Below are positions 62,860 through 64,000 of a stretch of 64,000 bases of DNA, piece by piece. Made by a program: the position numbers and the translations under genes. Location of the stretch: contig JAAWCJ010000029.1 of NCBI GenBank assembly GCA_022793195.1, positions 141,014 through 205,013 of the forward strand. The letters run 5' to 3'. This DNA comes from Lachnospiraceae bacterium (GTDB lineage Bacteria > Bacillota > Clostridia > Lachnospirales > Lachnospiraceae). Within the stretch, counting starts at the first letter, position 1; each line of letters starts with the position of its first letter. A model generated the notes under the pieces. The model did no database searches and was not told the DNA's origin. It saw only the letters and a list, made by a program, of their open reading frames with translations.

Positions 62860-63462
62860 ATGATACTTGATTTTCCAAAGACAAAAAAACTGAGAATCTT
62901 TACAGTAGAAGATGATTTCGATTTTGCTTATTTAATCCAGACTACCCTGAACCGGGAAAAGGATATGACCGTAGTTGGACATGCGGCAAGCGAAAAGGAA
63001 GCTCTTTTTAAGTTGTCTTCCCTACCCGTGGATCTTGTGCTAATGGATCTGAATTTATCTTCTTCCCCATCAGACGGTATCCTGGCCGGAAGGCATATCC
63101 GCTTGAAAACAGACGCCAAATTAGTGATTTTAACTGCTTACGAAGAGCCTGCCACCATTATCGAGGCTTGCAAGCAATCTTTCGCCTCCGGTTACATTTT
63201 TAAAAGCCATTTTGAGGCTCTCCCCGAAAATCTTCGGAGAATGGCCACAGGGGCCACCCCTCAGCTGGCACTGATCCGCTCCCTGATTTTATCTGACTTG
63301 TCAGCGGCAGAACAAAGTGTCCTGAACCTTATGCTTGGAGCAAAAATCACTCTGCGTTCTTCCAGTAAGACCATCTCCAACCAGAAAAACAGTATCTTAA
63401 GGAAACTGGGCCTGCGTAATCAAGAAGAACTGATTCATTTGTTTCGGCATTATCTTTTATGA
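62860..63462 (+). CDS. Response regulator with shortened LuxR-type output domain
   Basis: 200 residues. Receiver (10-130): FTVEDDFDFAY (acidic pocket), phospho-acceptor Asp63 in LVLMDLNLSSS, Thr in LTAYEEP, Lys in YIFKSHF. C-terminal ~55 residues look like a LuxR/GerE helix-turn-helix (LSAAEQSVLNLML, SKTISNQKNSILRKLGLRNQEEL). Between the first helix and SKT, about six residues usual in the family (the helix 2 region) are missing. DNA binding may be altered. No frameshift is evident, so this is an in-frame shortening. Translated with the kinase gene upstream. Confidence 0.88.
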   Translation: MILDFPKTKKLRIFTVEDDFDFAYLIQTTLNREKDMTVVGHAASEKEALFKLSSLPVDLVLMDLNLSSSPSDGILAGRHIRLKTDAKLVILTAYEEPATIIEACKQSFASGYIFKSHFEALPENLRRMATGATPQLALIRSLILSDLSAAEQSVLNLMLGAKITLRSSSKTISNQKNSILRKLGLRNQEELIHLFRHYLL

Positions 63463-63491
63463 TTCGGGTGGCAAAAGCAGCCGCCCGAATC
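63461..63491 (+). terminator. Hairpin after the response regulator
   Basis: GATTCGGGTGGC/GCCGCCCGAATC, 12 pairs with one G-T, loop AAAAGCA. It begins within the stop codon region of the regulator gene; the following sequence has no T run. Confidence 0.6.
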
Positions 63492-63505
63492 CTATACGAT
63501 AAAAG

Positions 63506-63552
63506 ACAGCTACATTTTATCTTCTTCAGAAAATAAAATGTAGCTGTTTCTT
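63506..63552. terminator. Terminator between the regulator gene and the convergent tRNA cluster
   Basis: ACAGCTACATTTTAT (63506-63520) pairs with ATAAAATGTAGCTGT (63532-63546), 15 perfect pairs; TTTCTTC follows on the plus strand and TCTTTTATC on the minus. It can serve both directions. Confidence 0.85.
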
Positions 63553-63554
63553 CA

Positions 63555-63628
63555 CGCGGCAGAGAAGATTCGAACTCCCGACACCTTGGTCCGTAGCCAA
63601 GTGCTCTATCCAGCTGAGCTACTGCCGC
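63555..63628 (-). tRNA. tRNA-Arg (anticodon ACG)
   Basis: Acceptor GCGGCAG/CTGCCGC, discriminator G. Anticodon stem CTTGG/CCAAG with loop CTACGGA (anticodon ACG, read as ICG after deamination). T-loop AGTTCGAATC. Third of three tRNAs transcribed leftward. Confidence 0.95.
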
Positions 63629-63696
63629 ATATTACCAATAATGAATTATACCATAAATTTCCAAAATTGCAAGCGCCAATATGATTTTTAAAACAA

Positions 63697-63781
63697 TGCC
63701 GGCGACCGGAATCGAACCGGTACGGCTTTAAGGGCCGCAGGATTTTAAGTCCTGTGCGTCTGCCAGTTCCGCCACGCCGGC
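63697..63781 (-). tRNA. tRNA-Leu (anticodon TAA)
   Basis: 85 bases with the long variable arm of class II tRNAs. Acceptor GCCGGCG/CGCCGGC, discriminator A. Anticodon stem AGGAC.../...TCCT with TAA in the loop. T-loop GGTTCGATTCC. Confidence 0.95.
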
Positions 63782-63817
63782 ATATTGTTTTAAAACTCAC
63801 AGGTATCACCTGCGAAA

Positions 63818-63891
63818 CGACCCGGATGGGGTTCGAACCCACGACCTCCGCCGTGACAGGGCGGCGCTCTAACCAGCTGAGCCACCGGGCC
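63818..63891 (-). tRNA. tRNA-Asp (anticodon GTC)
   Basis: Acceptor GGCCCGG/CCGGGTC (one G-T pair), discriminator G. Anticodon stem CCGCC/GGCGG with loop CTGTCAC (anticodon GTC). T-loop GGGTTCGAACCC. Its 5' end directly abuts the gene remnant at 63892. Confidence 0.95.
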
Positions 63892-64000
63892 AAAATAATT
63901 GGCTTTAGATAAAGCATAAAATACCGTCGTCCATCCTCTTCAGAGAACTTCTGTCCCCGATCACCATAGATCTCATCAAAATGTTCTACAAATTTCTTGA
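63892..64000 (-). pseudogene. 3'-truncated AAA ATPase / PD-(D/E)XK nuclease-family remnant
   Basis: One minus-strand frame entering from the right edge reads KKFVEHFDEIYGDRGQKFSE, then GRRYFMLYLKPII, and then runs straight into tRNA-Asp. The RRYFMLYLKPII stretch resembles the point in clostridial AAA-ATPase/DUF1703 proteins where the PD-(D/E)XK nuclease domain begins, normally followed by NGTGNYYIE-type sequence. Here the coding sequence stops at the first base of the tRNA. The open frame continues through tRNA-Asp and tRNA-Leu to a stop at 63606, which is clearly not native protein. Most likely a gene broken by recombination. The 5' part lies outside the window. Confidence 0.55.

Noticed and set aside
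63606..63917. 103-codon minus-strand frame across three tRNAs
   Set aside because: Most of it is tRNA-Asp and tRNA-Leu sequence read as codons; only the part upstream of 63891 looks like protein, and that is reported as a gene remnant.

Overview
The window reads as a contiguous chromosomal segment of a low-to-mid GC Firmicute, most likely a Lachnospiraceae-type clostridium (family-level inference). Grounds: the order uvrC-hprK-murB-whiA-HPr-like-dnaE-pfkA, a bifunctional Rel enzyme, HemZ, strong AGGAGG ribosome-binding sites, consensus sigma-A promoters, and several small protein families common in that group. No phage, IS transposase or CRISPR array is visible. Species cannot be named from the sequence alone.

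Layout. 1-2465 (minus): two-component system followed by a secreted protein cut off by the window edge. 2666-4297 (plus): stand-alone ASKHA/DUF4445 corrinoid-activator-like ATPase. 4564-7425 (minus): ABC importer (lipoprotein, permease, ATPase) with a clear promoter. 7614-13555 (minus): a VanR/VanS-like two-component system, a membrane protein of unknown function and an ABC-2 exporter. 13675-13936: tRNA-Trp and tRNA-Ala with promoter and terminator. 13990-36457 (minus): a long housekeeping block: XRE regulator, glyA, aspS, hisS, hemZ, an isochorismatase-like hydrolase, an MBL hydrolase, rel, pfkA, dnaE, an HPr paralogue, whiA, murB, hprK, uvrC, ftsH. 36760-38382 (plus): pyrG. 38757-43298: DUF1846 protein, a MATE exporter with its divergent MerR regulator, and a CmpB-like membrane protein. 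43662-48736 (minus): five-gene Opp/Nik-type importer. 49105-53459 (minus): an operon of rRNA-type methyltransferase, lipoprotein papain-like protease, RdgB and phosphodiesterase; then a rhodanese and a tiny Asn/Gln/Ser repeat protein. 53713-54639 (plus): DUF1700-like protein and dtd. 54649-61171 (minus): five-gene eukaryote-like phospho-signalling operon (Ser/Thr kinase with ectodomain, FHA protein, membrane PP2C, zinc-ribbon/PrsW/FHA fusion, soluble PP2C). 61393-63462 (plus): a divergent histidine kinase/response regulator pair. 63555-63891 (minus): tRNA-Asp, -Leu, -Arg, abutting a truncated AAA/PD-(D/E)XK gene remnant at the right edge.

Most worth a second look: (1) two copies, 44 kb apart and in opposite orientation, of a ~225-230 bp element with a conserved ~114-bp folded core (about 89% identical, with two apparent compensatory base-pair changes) flanked by long inverted arms that are self-complementary within each copy but unrelated between copies; a third, unrelated giant hairpin lies after pyrG. 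(2) The kinase/FHA/PP2C/PrsW operon, which joins phosphopeptide recognition to an intramembrane protease-like domain. (3) An HPr paralogue with Glu instead of the catalytic His15 but with Ser46 intact, in the same cluster as HPr kinase. (4) A textbook 19-bp-spacer MerR promoter driving a MATE pump. (5) A gene remnant that ends at the first base of tRNA-Asp.
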